Source: Mactromeris polynyma (lineage: Eukaryota > Mollusca > Bivalvia > Venerida > Mactridae). Taken from it: a stretch of DNA of 64,000 bases. The notes beneath the pieces were generated by a model. The model was not told the origin of the DNA, did no database searches, and was given only the letters and a program-made list of their open reading frames with translations. Shown here piece by piece: positions 30,301 through 36,070 of the stretch (positions are counted from its first letter, which is position 1; each line of letters opens with the position of its first letter). The stretch is taken from NCBI GenBank assembly GCA_032209605.1, contig JASFXZ010000016.1:9796001-9860000 (forward strand). Reading direction: 5' to 3'. The translations under genes and the position numbers were made by a program.

Positions 30301-33300
30301 CAAAATCCAATCAAAGTTTATGACATAGTCACTTGCTAGGTTGAAGCAGACCCAGGCAGGCTCCTGGATAGAACCACAACCTTCCTAAAGCCATTGGCTG
30401 TTTGTTCACGTACTGATTCTATATCCTTGGTGGAATTCGAACATGCAGCGAATAGGGGCAGTGTTTCAAGTGGGTACCCTGCATATCATATTTTTACTAT
30501 CATGTTTGATTGGCTTTATAATTGTTCTGCATTCTTATCTTTTTCAGTTAACACATGAAGATGGTGACATACATGATTTAGCTTGTAAATGTCTCTCATT
30601 GCTTGTACAATTGTTTGGTGGAGAACATAAGGATGCTTTAGGTCCAGAAAACATGGTAAACTATCAATGCAGGTGTACTCATGATATGAATCTTATTTCA
30701 TTTGTTAATTTTAAACATACCCAGGGTCTTCCCCAGAATTTTGTCATTGAGGTAGGAGTGGTTAGGTTACAGAAGGGGGTATATGTATTACCCTCCTCAT
30801 GGAGATATTGAAATGTTAGCCTTATAAGTTGTGGTTCTTAGTGAGTTTTAGATCTGTTTAGAAAACACTAAAATAATATATATAATAATAATGTTTTTAC
30901 TGAACACAAATAGAAAGCATTATCCTAGTGAATATATCTATACATATAGAGCATTATCCTAGTAAATATATCTATTCTACATATAGAAAGCATTATCCTA
31001 GTAAATATATCTATACATATAGAAAGCATTATCCTAGTAAATATATCTATTCTACATATAGAAAGCATTATCCTAGTAAATATATCTATTCTACATATAG
31101 AAAGCATTATCCTAGTAAATATATCTATTCTACATATAAAGCATTATTCTAGTAAATATATCTATTCTACATATAAAGCATTATTCTAGTAAATATATCT
31201 ATTCTACATATAAAGCATTATCCTAGTAAATATATCTATTCTACATATAAAGCATTATCCTAGTAAATATATCTATTCTACATATAAAGCATTATTCTAG
31301 TAAATATATCTATTCTACATATAGAGCATTATTCTAGTAAATATATCTATTCTACATATAGAAAGCATTATCCTAGTAAATATATCTATTCTACATAGCA
31401 TTATCCTAGTAAATATATCTATACATATAGAAAGCATTATCCTAGTAAATATATTTATTCTACATATAAAGCATTATCCTAGTAAATATATCTATTCTAC
31501 ATATAAAGCATTATTCTAGTAAATATATCTATTCTACATATAGAGCATTATTCTAGTAAATATATCTATTCTACATATAGAAAGCATTATCCTAGTAAAT
31601 ATATCTATTCTACATATAGAGCATTATTCTAGTAAATATATCTATTCTACATATAGAGCATTATCCTAGTAAATATATCTATTCTACATATAGAAAGCAT
31701 TATCCTAGTAAATATATCTATTCTACATATAAAGCATTATCCTAGTAAATATATCTATTCTACATATAAAGCATTATCCTAGTAAATATATCTATTCTAC
31801 ATATAGAAAGCATTATCCTAGTAAATATATCTATTCTACATATAAAGCATTATTCTAGTAAATATATCTATTCTACATATAAAGCATTATCCTAGTAAAT
31901 ATATATATTCTACATATAGAAAGCATTATCCTAGTAAATATATCTATTCTACATATAAAGCATTATTCTAGTAAATATATCTATTCTACATATAGAAAGC
32001 ATTATCCTAGTAAATATATCTATTCTACATATAGAAAGCATTATCCTAGTAAATATATCTATTCTACATATAAAGCATTATCCTAGTAAATATATCTATT
32101 CTACATATAGAAAGCATTATCCTAGTAAATATATCTATTCTACATATAAAGGGAAAATGTAAGTGCTCACATAATATTCAAGGGCTGTGGTATCATAATG
32201 ACCTTCAGATGATGCGGGACCACAGCGTTAAACAGCCTGGGTGATAGACTATGATACCTGTCTGCATAAATTCAAGCTTTTTAAAGAAGAAAATGTATTT
32301 ACGATATTCAATGTGTTTTTTAATTCTATACTAGAACAACACAGACATTGTACAAATCTATGATGTGAAAAACAAAATTACGTTGTTTACAAGTTAGAAA
32401 CAATGGAAATTTAAGTTCCATGGAATATTATTATAAAATGAAATTGCAATATTTTGTATTTTAGGATTTCTACAGTAAAGCGTTGAAAAAAGCTGATGCT
32501 AAGAAACAGAAAGTTCTACTACGAATTATTAAACGATTGGTTTGTATTTTAATAATTTTTCTTGTGAAATTGCTCCAATTTGAATACTTCATGTCATACA
32601 TAGGTGCTACATCTATATGATCCATATGGTGAAATTGTCAGTCGCCTTAGGAAAGAACTGGTCAGATGAAGAGCAATGCTGTAGTGAATAAGATGTCCAC
32701 TGTCAAAATATTGATAACTACTGGTTGGAAACCCAAAAAGCAGGTGATGCAACTCTCTAGTGAACTAAACTACAAAGGAAGTCGGTGTTAACTCCCTTTT
32801 AAATGAAGCACAAATTGTCCTTTGCATTCTATGCAGTCAATTTATCTGACAAAATTGTTTACGCAAAGCAATGATCACAATACATGACTAACTTGATGGT
32901 GTCACACCTGACTCGCAGTTTTTCGTTAGGTGAAAGCAAAACATGTTTACCTGCTCTTTATTTGCGGACTAGTGCTTTATGATCTTCTGGATATGCTTAC
33001 ATTGTATCAAGACACACATTTCATAACTTTCAGTATTCAAGGTGGCTGAATGACATTGAAGATAATGTTGATTATGTAAAGGGTGTTCAAGTATAACGCA
33101 TTTCTTAACAGTATTTCATTTATTTAGGGCGGTCAGTTGCCCTAAGTTGTACCAACCTGTTCTTCCTCAAGCAATTGACAACTTGAGATATGAATCAGAT
33201 GTGGAATCAGATGTGGAGGACGTCTTATCGTCAGTACAATTGTCCTTAACTACTTGATATAATTTATGAGAAGTTCTGTGTATTATTCCATTTGTTCTAG

Positions 33301-34946
33301 AACCATATTTCAGTGTTACAGAATCAAAATATTTCAATGCTATTGTTTTTCTATAAATTTAGGTTAGTACGGATAAGTCACACAGGGATTCCATGAAAAC
33401 TCATGGGGAAAGTCTTGCCAACACAATCAAAAGTTTAGTGAAGACTGCCAGGTATGTTCACTTTTATTGTTTTGAGGGTTTTACAACGTTGACAAATCAG
33501 AGGTGGGAACCAATGCTCCTAGGTATCCAACCAGTCCTATATAGTATCTTCAGACCAATCAGAGGTGGGAACCAATGCTCCTAGGAATCCAACCAGTCCT
33601 ATATTGTATCTTCAGACCAATCAGAGGTGGGAACCAATGCTCCTAGGTATCCAACCAGTCCTATATTGTATCTTCAGACAAATCAGAGGTGGGAACCAAT
33701 GCTCCTAGGTATCCAACCAGTCCTATATTGTATCTTCAGACCAATCAGAGGTGGGAACCATTGCTCCTAGGTATCCAACCAGTCCTATATTGTATCTTCA
33801 GACCAATCAGAGGTGGGAACCAATGCTCCTAGGTATCCAACCAGTCCTATATTGTATCTTCAGACCAATCAGAGGTGGGAACCAATGCTCCTAGGTATCC
33901 AACCAGTCCTATATTGTATCTTCAGACCAATCAGAGGTGGAACCAATGCTCCTAGGTATCCAACCAGTCCTATATTGTATCTTCAGACCAATCAGAGGTG
34001 GGAACCAATGCTCCTAGGTATCCAACCAGTCCTATATAGTATCTTCAGACCAATCAGAGGTGGGAACCAATGCTCCTAGGTATCCAACCAGTCCTATATT
34101 GTATCTTCAGACCAATCAGAGGTGGGAACCAATGCTCCTAGGTATCCAACCAGTCCTATATTGTATCTTCAGACCAATCAGAGGTGGGAACCAATGCTCC
34201 TAGGTATCCAACCAGTCCTATATTGTATCTTCAGACCAATCAGAGGTGGGAACCAATGCTCTTAGGTATCCAACCAGTCCTATATTGTATCTTCAGACCA
34301 ATCAGAGGTGGGAACCATTGCTCCTAGGTATCCAACCAGTCCTATATTGTATCTTCAGACAAATCAGAGGTGGGAACCAATGACTTTGTGTGTATTATCT
34401 CTAGTCTATTTTCACGGAGAATGTACGCCTTACTTTGGGGTTCGAGCCCATGTCCTTCAAGAATTTAGACAATAAATGTTCTGTTACTGTGTAAATCAAA
34501 TGTTACATAAATGATGTCAAGAACATATAATAGGCATGTGAATAATATGATTTAGAACGACTTGCTAATTCTAAATTTATCTGAGTTATATGAATGATAT
34601 TTTTGGGTTGTTGTGATGGTGCAATCGGTAGCAGGATCAGATTTGTTCTCTCGTTGCATTGTCACTGGTGATGCAGGTTTGATTCCAGCTGAATACAATA
34701 AAGACGTATTGGTATCTAAATAGATGACATATTTTCAAGTACTTTTGTAGTAACTGCATTTACTTAAAAAAATCATCGAATCTGCATTGAAATAATTTTA
34801 GGTGAGATATACAGTGAATTAATGACATTTCTAATCAATAAATCATTTATTTTATTTTTATTTTGCATCATTTCAGTTCTCATGCGGATGTGTCGCTTTC
34901 GTCACTTGCTGCTGAAATTCTCAAAATGACAGGACACTTGAAATGA
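198..34946 (+). CDS. ULK4: ULK4 orthologue, 3' portion (12 exons, C-terminal ~460 residues)
   Basis: Twelve exons (198-319, 1847-1955, 6121-6267, 10506-10641, 11983-12124, 14310-14415, 22272-22444, 29678-29785, 30548-30655, 32465-32539, 33363-33451, 34877-34946) are flanked by AG acceptors and GT donors. They join with consistent phase into about 460 codons ending in TGA, with no internal stop. Peptides such as YYGLKLLLALLE, AMQSIAGILNCLV, ELYEQGLIDY, CLSLLVQLFGGE and KVLLRIIKRL match, as I recall them, the conserved C-terminal blocks of animal ULK4. ULK4 is a UNC-51-like pseudokinase whose C-terminal half is ARM/HEAT-like helical repeats; the family is linked to microtubules, cilia and neuronal development. 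The kinase-like domain would be encoded upstream of this window. Introns run from 0.76 to 7.9 kb and nine of the eleven contain a minisatellite. A profile search against ULK4 would settle the identity; I could not run one. Confidence 0.88.
442..1226. repeat. 53-bp minisatellite, about 15 copies (ULK4 intron)
   Basis: The unit begins TGAAGTGACCACTTTCACCA and contains GTCCTTGATAAATCACAG. Starts at 495, 548 and so on are spaced by 53. Two units lack part of the GCTGGTGGCA end. Copies are nearly identical, which suggests recent homogenisation. Confidence 0.95.
1227..1846. other. Intronic sequence, nothing recognised
   Basis: Single-copy looking AT-rich intron. A minus-strand open frame of about 80 codons here has no recognisable domain and I treat it as chance. 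A short (AT)n run lies at about 1,820-1,832. Confidence 0.6.
1847..1955 (+). CDS. ULK4: ULK4 exon 2 of window
   Basis: The acceptor is TTTCAG at 1841-1846 and the donor AATG|GTGAGC at 1956. Phase is 0 in, 1 out. The peptide starts VFRPKIVTEEFVRSLGSLL and ends in an acidic/polar loop (IENGETNIEASN). The FRP..VTEEF block fits the ULK4 helical region as I recall it. Confidence 0.82.
1956..3375. other. Intronic sequence, nothing recognised
   Basis: AT-rich intron. The only structure I see is a three-fold short repeat of CACTATGTAAATCATA at about 2,285-2,335. Confidence 0.55.
3376..3630. repeat. Short 44-bp and ~40-bp tandem repeats (ULK4 intron)
   Basis: Three 44-bp units begin TTAGCTAAAATATCAG (3376, 3420, 3464). 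They run into about three units sharing CTTTGTTATGTCCCTTGTAT but headed by CAGACTGGATCC. This looks like a composite array in which the unit changed its head. Confidence 0.8.
4351..4782. repeat. 43-bp minisatellite, 10 copies (ULK4 intron)
   Basis: The unit starts CAAGGCCTTCTCGCTACCAT and ends AGATAGACTAGCTTT. Copies are nearly perfect, differing by C/T in CTCGCT and by one inserted A in two units. Confidence 0.95.
4783..6120. other. Intronic sequence with little structure
   Basis: AT-rich intron apart from the tRNA-like stretch listed separately. A short direct duplication (TTTTAGGGATAAAGTGGAAT, twice) lies at about 5,672-5,711. No coding sequence is recognised. Confidence 0.5.
5403..5470 (+). 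mobile_element. Possible degraded tRNA-derived SINE head
   Basis: A box-B-like motif, GGTTTAAATGCC, at 5,452-5,463 follows a weak box-A-like stretch with spacing compatible with a tRNA-like SINE head. It is decayed and too short for assignment. Confidence 0.25.
6121..6267 (+). CDS. ULK4: ULK4 exon 3 of window
   Basis: The acceptor is ACTTTCAG ending at 6120 and the donor AATG|GTAAGA at 6268. Phase is 1 in, 1 out. It encodes two predicted helices (VITVAEFVNTVMSVVEG and HGYVVMEIVLPTLAELV), as expected of an ARM/HEAT-type repeat. No frame other than the one dictated by exon 2 is open through the exon. Confidence 0.82.
6371..6715. mobile_element. Possible MITE-like remnant upstream of the 30-bp array
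   Basis: It begins ACAGTAAAACCTCAACTAAA, which resembles the CAGTaaAACCTC-type termini of pogo/Tigger-related DNA transposons and their MITEs. I see no matching inverted terminus on the far side, where the 30-bp array begins. Low-confidence resemblance only. Confidence 0.25.
6721..10320. repeat. 30-bp minisatellite, exactly 120 units without indels (ULK4 intron)
   Basis: The unit has the form AGGAACTAGTCACGCTCTGG followed by TAAAATCATG. From 6,721 to 10,320 every unit keeps the 30-base register, giving 120 units. Variation is confined to a few positions: AGG/AGC/TGC at the head, AGT/AGA, CACGC/CACAC, CTCTGG/CTTTGG and GG/GT. Frames are closed by TAG and TAA in the unit, so it is not coding. 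Confidence 0.97.
10321..10487. repeat. 67-bp composite repeat at the edge of the 30-bp array
   Basis: Two full units (10,321-10,387 and 10,388-10,454) combine a 37-base non-repeat segment starting CAATACTATTGTAATGTAGC with one 30-bp unit. A third partial copy runs to 10,487, 18 bases short of exon 4. The edge of the array has captured flanking single-copy sequence and amplified it. Confidence 0.93.
10506..10641 (+). CDS. ULK4: ULK4 exon 4 of window
   Basis: The acceptor is ATTTTCAG ending at 10505 and the donor CCACA|GTAAGT at 10642. Phase is 1 in, 2 out; the split codon (CA|T) is completed by exon 5. The peptide begins DTRVLSLSLFSEMATVFL, a helical repeat, and ends GDKLFPH. The acceptor lies only 18 bases after the end of a minisatellite, so most of the upstream intronic splice context is repeat-derived. 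Confidence 0.84.
10642..11189. other. Intronic sequence, nothing recognised
   Basis: No motif or domain is recognised. The downstream continuation of the exon 4 frame (to about 10,913) is read-through of the donor, not a coding region. Confidence 0.55.
11190..11600. repeat. 58-bp minisatellite, about 7 copies (ULK4 intron)
   Basis: The unit starts GGTTTAGTTAGAACACAAAT and ends GTCTGGCACCT. Copies are practically identical. The last copy carries a C-to-A change in CTGTCTGG. Confidence 0.95.
11775..11982. repeat. Degenerate tandem repeat running up to the exon 5 acceptor
   Basis: Four decayed units share GATGAAAAnCTCTACCAT, CATTTTCT and TTTTGTTATGAA. The final unit supplies the CTCTTTCAG acceptor and the first bases of exon 5 (TTATGAACAA); an upstream unit has TTGTTATGAACAACT at about 11,813. 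Confidence 0.6.
11983..12124 (+). CDS. ULK4: ULK4 exon 5 of window
   Basis: The acceptor is CTCTTTCAG ending at 11982 and the donor TTTTG|GTAAGT at 12125. Phase is 2 in, 0 out. The peptide YEQILLDQDPLPYYGLKLL is the strongest single match to ULK4 in the window, since vertebrate ULK4 has a very similar YEQILL..DP.PYY.LKLL block as I recall it. The upstream 200 bases are a degenerate tandem repeat that includes decayed copies of this acceptor. Confidence 0.88.
12125..12662. other. Intronic sequence, nothing recognised
   Basis: AT-rich intron between exon 5 and the 50-bp array; no repeat family or coding frame is recognised. Confidence 0.5.
12663..14175. repeat. 50-bp minisatellite, 30 units without indels (ULK4 intron)
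   Basis: The unit starts TGATTGCTCATGTTTATATC and ends GTTGTCTATATA. The start recurs every 50 bases from 12,663 to a partial copy at 14,163. Variants are CACATAC/CACCTAC/CACATTC. It ends about 130 bases before exon 6. Confidence 0.97.
14310..14415 (+). CDS. ULK4: ULK4 exon 6 of window, donor embedded in a tandem repeat
   Basis: The acceptor is GTTCACAG ending at 14309 and the donor ACAAG|GTAAAG at 14416. Phase is 0 in, 1 out. The peptide includes AMQSIAGILNCLVGNKE and MKELYEQG, close to the vertebrate TMQSV...LLYEQG block as I recall it. The last four exonic bases and the donor are the first bases of a 49-bp unit repeated ten times (14412-14901), so nine further identical donors follow the true one. 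Confidence 0.87.
14412..14901 (+). repeat. ULK4: 49-bp minisatellite, 10 copies, each carrying the exon 6 splice donor
   Basis: The unit begins CAAGGTAAAGTTCTAAACAT and ends GTTGCCATA. Copy 1 starts four bases inside exon 6, so each unit repeats CAAG|GTAAAG, the exon end and its 5' splice site. Unit starts are 14,412 plus multiples of 49 up to 14,853 and copies look identical. Reading on from exon 6 gives GKVLNMS and then a stop, so use of a downstream donor would truncate the protein. Confidence 0.95.
14902..16156. other. Intronic sequence, nothing recognised
   Basis: AT-rich, no open frame of note. Any transposon here is too decayed for me to name. Confidence 0.5.
16157..16250 (+). mobile_element. 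tRNA-derived SINE head at the 5' edge of the 37-bp array
   Basis: The block starts CGGGGCTTCATGGGTGAG. It has a box-A-like region followed by a box B, GGTTCAAATCC, at 16,220-16,230. It resembles a tRNA-related SINE head that I recall as common in molluscs, whose body continues with GGAAGCC...GGCTTACGGAAGG. That body motif is the core of the 37-bp unit that starts here. Confidence 0.6.
16250..20766. repeat. 37-bp minisatellite, about 122 copies, derived from a SINE body (ULK4 intron)
   Basis: The unit runs GTGTGGAAGCCTCCCATATA then TGGCTTACGGAAAGTCT. Variants are ATATATGG/ATGTATGG/ATATATGTC, ACGG/ACTG/ATGG and AAAG/AAGG; a few units have small indels (for example at about 17,200, 18,950 and 19,030). 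The unit has no stop in any plus frame and 37 is not a multiple of 3, so all three plus frames give long overlapping open frames of up to 430 codons. These are a by-product of the repeat and not genes. Confidence 0.95.
20807..21238 (-). pseudogene. TRIM-like B-box zinc-finger pseudogene, N-terminal part
   Basis: Minus-strand ATG at 21,238 begins MTERKDSTDLTYSQLNAGDE. A cysteine-rich B-box-like segment follows (LRCTLCSKKNLNKCASKYC, then CATCKEYCCVTC), then a Ser-rich stretch and TQLCKKKPMKLVEMFCGVED, a second B-box start. An in-frame TAA at about 21,056 interrupts the reading and the frame breaks after GVEDSV. No NHL or coiled-coil part follows. The family is TRIM-type (B-box, coiled coil, NHL) putative E3 ligases. 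It is intronless and antisense inside a ULK4 intron, consistent with a retrocopy. Confidence 0.6.
21272..22271. other. Intronic sequence, nothing recognised
   Basis: AT-rich intron up to exon 7, without recognised repeats or coding sequence. Confidence 0.5.
22272..22444 (+). CDS. ULK4: ULK4 exon 7 of window
   Basis: The acceptor is TATTTTCAG ending at 22271 and the donor GCAG|GTTGGT at 22445. Phase is 1 in, 0 out. It encodes an acidic loop (FEGEDNSSVDHK) followed by long helices (LQTLLETLHGLFKYVSDFV) and ends RKALQ, matching the LLDTLH...V.LALQ arrangement I recall for ULK4. Confidence 0.87.
22530..24123. repeat. 65-bp minisatellite, about 24 copies (ULK4 intron)
   Basis: The unit contains ACAATAAAATGTCAATATTT, CTTGTCCTGCCACTCACACC and GAAAGCGTGTACCGGGAAT. 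Variants are GAAAGC/GGAAGC, ACAACAAT/ACGAACAAT and short ACGAACAAAAATG forms. The last unit is cut at AAAAATGT by a hairpin-headed element. Open frames of 66-129 codons here only reflect the repeat. Confidence 0.95.
24124..24700 (+). mobile_element. Hairpin-headed interspersed element A with (GGTC)n and three 156-bp repeats
   Basis: It starts TTATTATACCCCCACAAACG; AAGTTTGAGGGGGTATA follows and pairs with this start as a hairpin. Then come a (GGTC)n run at about 24,175-24,225 and three near-identical 156-bp units (CATGGTTTCCGG at 24,231, 24,387 and 24,543) containing GGGGCCAAGGTCAAGGTCAC. Elements of this look are common in bivalve genomes as I recall; I do not know a coding product. The long open frame is fortuitous. 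Confidence 0.6.
24701..25345. other. Intronic sequence with short duplicated motifs
   Basis: TACTAGCAAATGGTTTGTTT occurs at about 24,702 and again at about 24,921, each followed by a similar TTGT(A/T)..A(C/G)AC stretch, suggesting an old duplication. Nothing else is recognised. Confidence 0.45.
25346..25625 (+). mobile_element. Hairpin-headed interspersed element B
   Basis: It starts TTATTATAACCCCACTTCAA, continues through AATGGGGGCTATATGGGAATC and ends near GTGGGGGTATTAATCACCTT plus CAGTGATAGCTCTAGTTT. Head and tail resemble elements A and C in this window. No coding sequence. Confidence 0.5.
25727..26338 (+). mobile_element. Hairpin-headed interspersed element C with three internal repeats
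   Basis: It starts TTATTATATCCCCAATCTGA with AAGGGGGGGCATATAG as the return arm of a hairpin. Three degenerate units of about 175 bp (GAATGTTCAC at about 25,772, 25,950 and 26,121) share CAGTAAGTGCAAAGTTRTGG. It ends GTGGGGGCATCTGTGTCCTT and AAGACACATTTCTAGTTTT. Confidence 0.5.
26396..27774. repeat. 31-bp minisatellite, about 45 copies, with an internal palindrome (ULK4 intron)
   Basis: The unit runs ATCCCATTCCACAGTGATCA then CTGGTCAAATG. Each standard unit holds the perfect 12-bp palindrome CAGTGATCACTG. Variants CACTGTGATC and GATAAC break or shorten it. The register is well kept. Confidence 0.95.
27775..29677. other. Intronic sequence, mostly unrecognised
   Basis: AT-rich intron up to exon 8. 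One tRNA-like stretch at about 28,650 is listed separately. No coding exon is recognised here. Confidence 0.5.
28650..28712 (+). mobile_element. Possible tRNA-derived SINE head
   Basis: The box-A-like TGGTAAAGCCATGG and box B GGTTTGAGTCC (28,697-28,707, one mismatch to consensus) have tRNA-like spacing. There are no paired acceptor stems, so it is not a functional tRNA gene. Confidence 0.35.
29678..29785 (+). CDS. ULK4: ULK4 exon 8 of window
   Basis: The acceptor is TATTGCAG ending at 29677 and the donor CAGTTG|GTTAGT at 29786. It is phase 0 on both sides (36 codons). The peptide starts AKKAGGEGASRETEDAEHLL, continues LLQNKALTDLTSIL and ends TQL. This fits the AQKSG...AEDLLLLNRPLTDLI block I recall in vertebrate ULK4. 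Confidence 0.86.
29786..30547. other. Intron 8, short local duplication only
   Basis: A two-fold direct duplication spans about 30,127-30,245 (GGCTGC...CAACATGTC..TGTCCGAGTTCTGTATTCAT). No minisatellite, in contrast to most other introns of the gene. Confidence 0.5.
30548..30655 (+). CDS. ULK4: ULK4 exon 9 of window
   Basis: The acceptor is TTTTTCAG ending at 30547 and the donor ACATG|GTAAAC at 30656. It is phase 0 on both sides (36 codons). It contains HDLACKCLSLLVQLFGGEHK and ends GPENM, closely like the vertebrate CLSILVQLYGGE...SPEN block as I recall it. Confidence 0.88.
30915..32151. repeat. 35-39-bp AT-rich minisatellite, about 34 copies (ULK4 intron)
   Basis: The unit runs GCATTATCCTAGTAAATATA, TCTATTCTAC, then ATATAAA or ATATAGAAA. 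Length varies by ATATAAA/ATATAGA/ATATAGAAA endings and by units lacking TTCT. More length-heterogeneous than the other arrays. Confidence 0.93.
32465..32539 (+). CDS. ULK4: ULK4 exon 10 of window
   Basis: A short 25-codon exon with acceptor GTATTTTAG ending at 32464 and donor CGATTG|GTTTGT at 32540, phase 0 on both sides. The peptide DFYSKALKKADAKKQKVLL followed by RIIKRL fits the KEQKLLLRILRR block I recall at this position in ULK4. Confidence 0.85.
32540..33362. other. Intron 10, nothing recognised
   Basis: No repeat array and no recognised element. Confidence 0.5.
33363..33451 (+). CDS. ULK4: ULK4 exon 11 of window
   Basis: The acceptor is AAATTTAG ending at 33362 and the donor CCAG|GTATGT at 33452. 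Phase is 0 in, 2 out. The peptide VSTDKSHRDSMKTHGESL then ANTIKSLVKTA is a basic helical segment, the penultimate block of ULK4. A 62-bp minisatellite starts 43 bases downstream of the donor. Confidence 0.82.
33495..34381. repeat. 62-bp minisatellite, about 14 copies (ULK4 intron)
   Basis: The unit starts AATCAGAGGTGGGAACCAAT and contains GCTCCTAGGTATCCAACCAG and TATTGTATCTTCAGACC. Starts at 33,495 and 33,557 give the 62-bp period. It begins 43 bases after the exon 11 donor. Confidence 0.95.
34612..34690 (+). mobile_element. Possible tRNA-derived SINE head
   Basis: The box-A-like TGGTGCAATCGGTAGC and box B GGTTTGATTCC (34,676-34,686) have tRNA-like order and spacing. The acceptor stem is not complementary, so it is read as a SINE head remnant. 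Confidence 0.4.
34877..34946 (+). CDS. ULK4: ULK4 terminal coding exon
   Basis: The acceptor is CATTTCAG ending at 34876. One base completes the split Ser codon, then 22 codons (SHADVSLSSLAAEILKMTGH, LK) run to TGA at 34944-34946. The ending AAEILKMTGH resembles the ALEILQAVGH end of vertebrate ULK4 as I recall it, which supports this as the true C-terminus. Confidence 0.86.
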
Positions 34947-35820
34947 AAGTGAACACATGTACCGTAAATCATACATAAATCGTAGATTGAAACTAACATA
35001 CATTGACCAGCTTCCACCATTTTGTCTGATACTGATCGAAATGTGTCTGGTTTGTAAGCATTCTAAACTGAGACGCTTTTCAAATTGGTCACCCTATGCA
35101 GTTCTTTTTGATAGATATTTTTATGGGTAGACTTTTTGTAAAATTGTGTGTGAATTGAGGTATGGGTAAGAATGAAGTATAACATATTTAATTTGTTTAA
35201 TATGTTATTTAAAGTAAGACAATATAAGAAGTGCTATGTTAGAAAAGCATTTGCGTGATGGTGGTTAAGATGCCTGACACTTGTTATTTAGTTGTTCTTC
35301 AGTTTTGGTAAGGCCCTGGTATTTGATTTGTTCATTCTATTCTACCCCTACTTTTTTGTCACCTTGACCCAAAAAGTGCTCTCTTAGTCCTGAGTCAGAG
35401 ACAATAATAATATTTTACGAAATAAGAATCCTTCCTCGTTCACCACTTTTAAAGAAATAAAGGGAGACAATCTAGCACTTCATTTATATTGGCCTCAATT
35501 TGTAATGGGTTATATCTTATGCAGCAATTTTATCTCTTTTAAACAATAAAGCAATATTTTGAAACCAGTTGGAAATACTTTTATCATATTGAAGATGCAC
35601 ATTTTATCAGCAAAAAAAGTTTTGTCCATATTCGCAGCAGCCATTTTTATGTCGTCAATGACCTCATGCCATTTGTTATTTCACTATTCCTGATGATAGT
35701 ACATGTGACGTCATTGAAAAATAGCTGGTATAGTATGTTGATGATAACATGAGTGTACATGTGTATTTATATGTTTGTTAGCGTGTGTTTTTATGTTGTA
35801 ATAAATGAATAAATAAATAA
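34947..35820 (+). other. Probable ULK4 3' untranslated region with candidate poly(A) signals
   Basis: No coding sequence is visible after the stop. AATAAA hexamers occur at about 35,456, 35,545 and 35,800, the last inside an AATAAATGAATAAATAAATA run. Which one is used cannot be told from sequence, so the 3' end is approximate. Confidence 0.5.
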
Positions 35821-36070
35821 AAACCATCAAAACAATTATAAGTGTTTGTTACAATGTAACATATTGCATTTGTTTGAGTTTCTCTGAAAGTATTAGTCCC
35901 ACTGATAATGTAACTTACAGTACTGAATGTATGCGAATCTATGCAAATCTATGCAAATCTATGCGAATGGCGTTAGTCTTTCCTTACTTTTGTCATTTAG
36001 TTTGTAAATGTGTGTTTGCCTTATTGTTTTACATACTTTATAAAATAATGTAACTTGCAGAAAGATTTGT
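35821..36070. other. Left flank of the 54-bp array with a direct-repeat block
   Basis: ATGCAAATCTATGCAAATCT at about 35,940 is followed by CTTTCCTTACTTTTGTCATT. A related block recurs right of the array at about 40,015-40,100. Confidence 0.55.

Noticed and set aside
35940..35970. ATGCAAAT octamer-like motifs as a regulatory site
   Set aside because: They are part of a short local duplication after the ULK4 3' end, with no gene start nearby.
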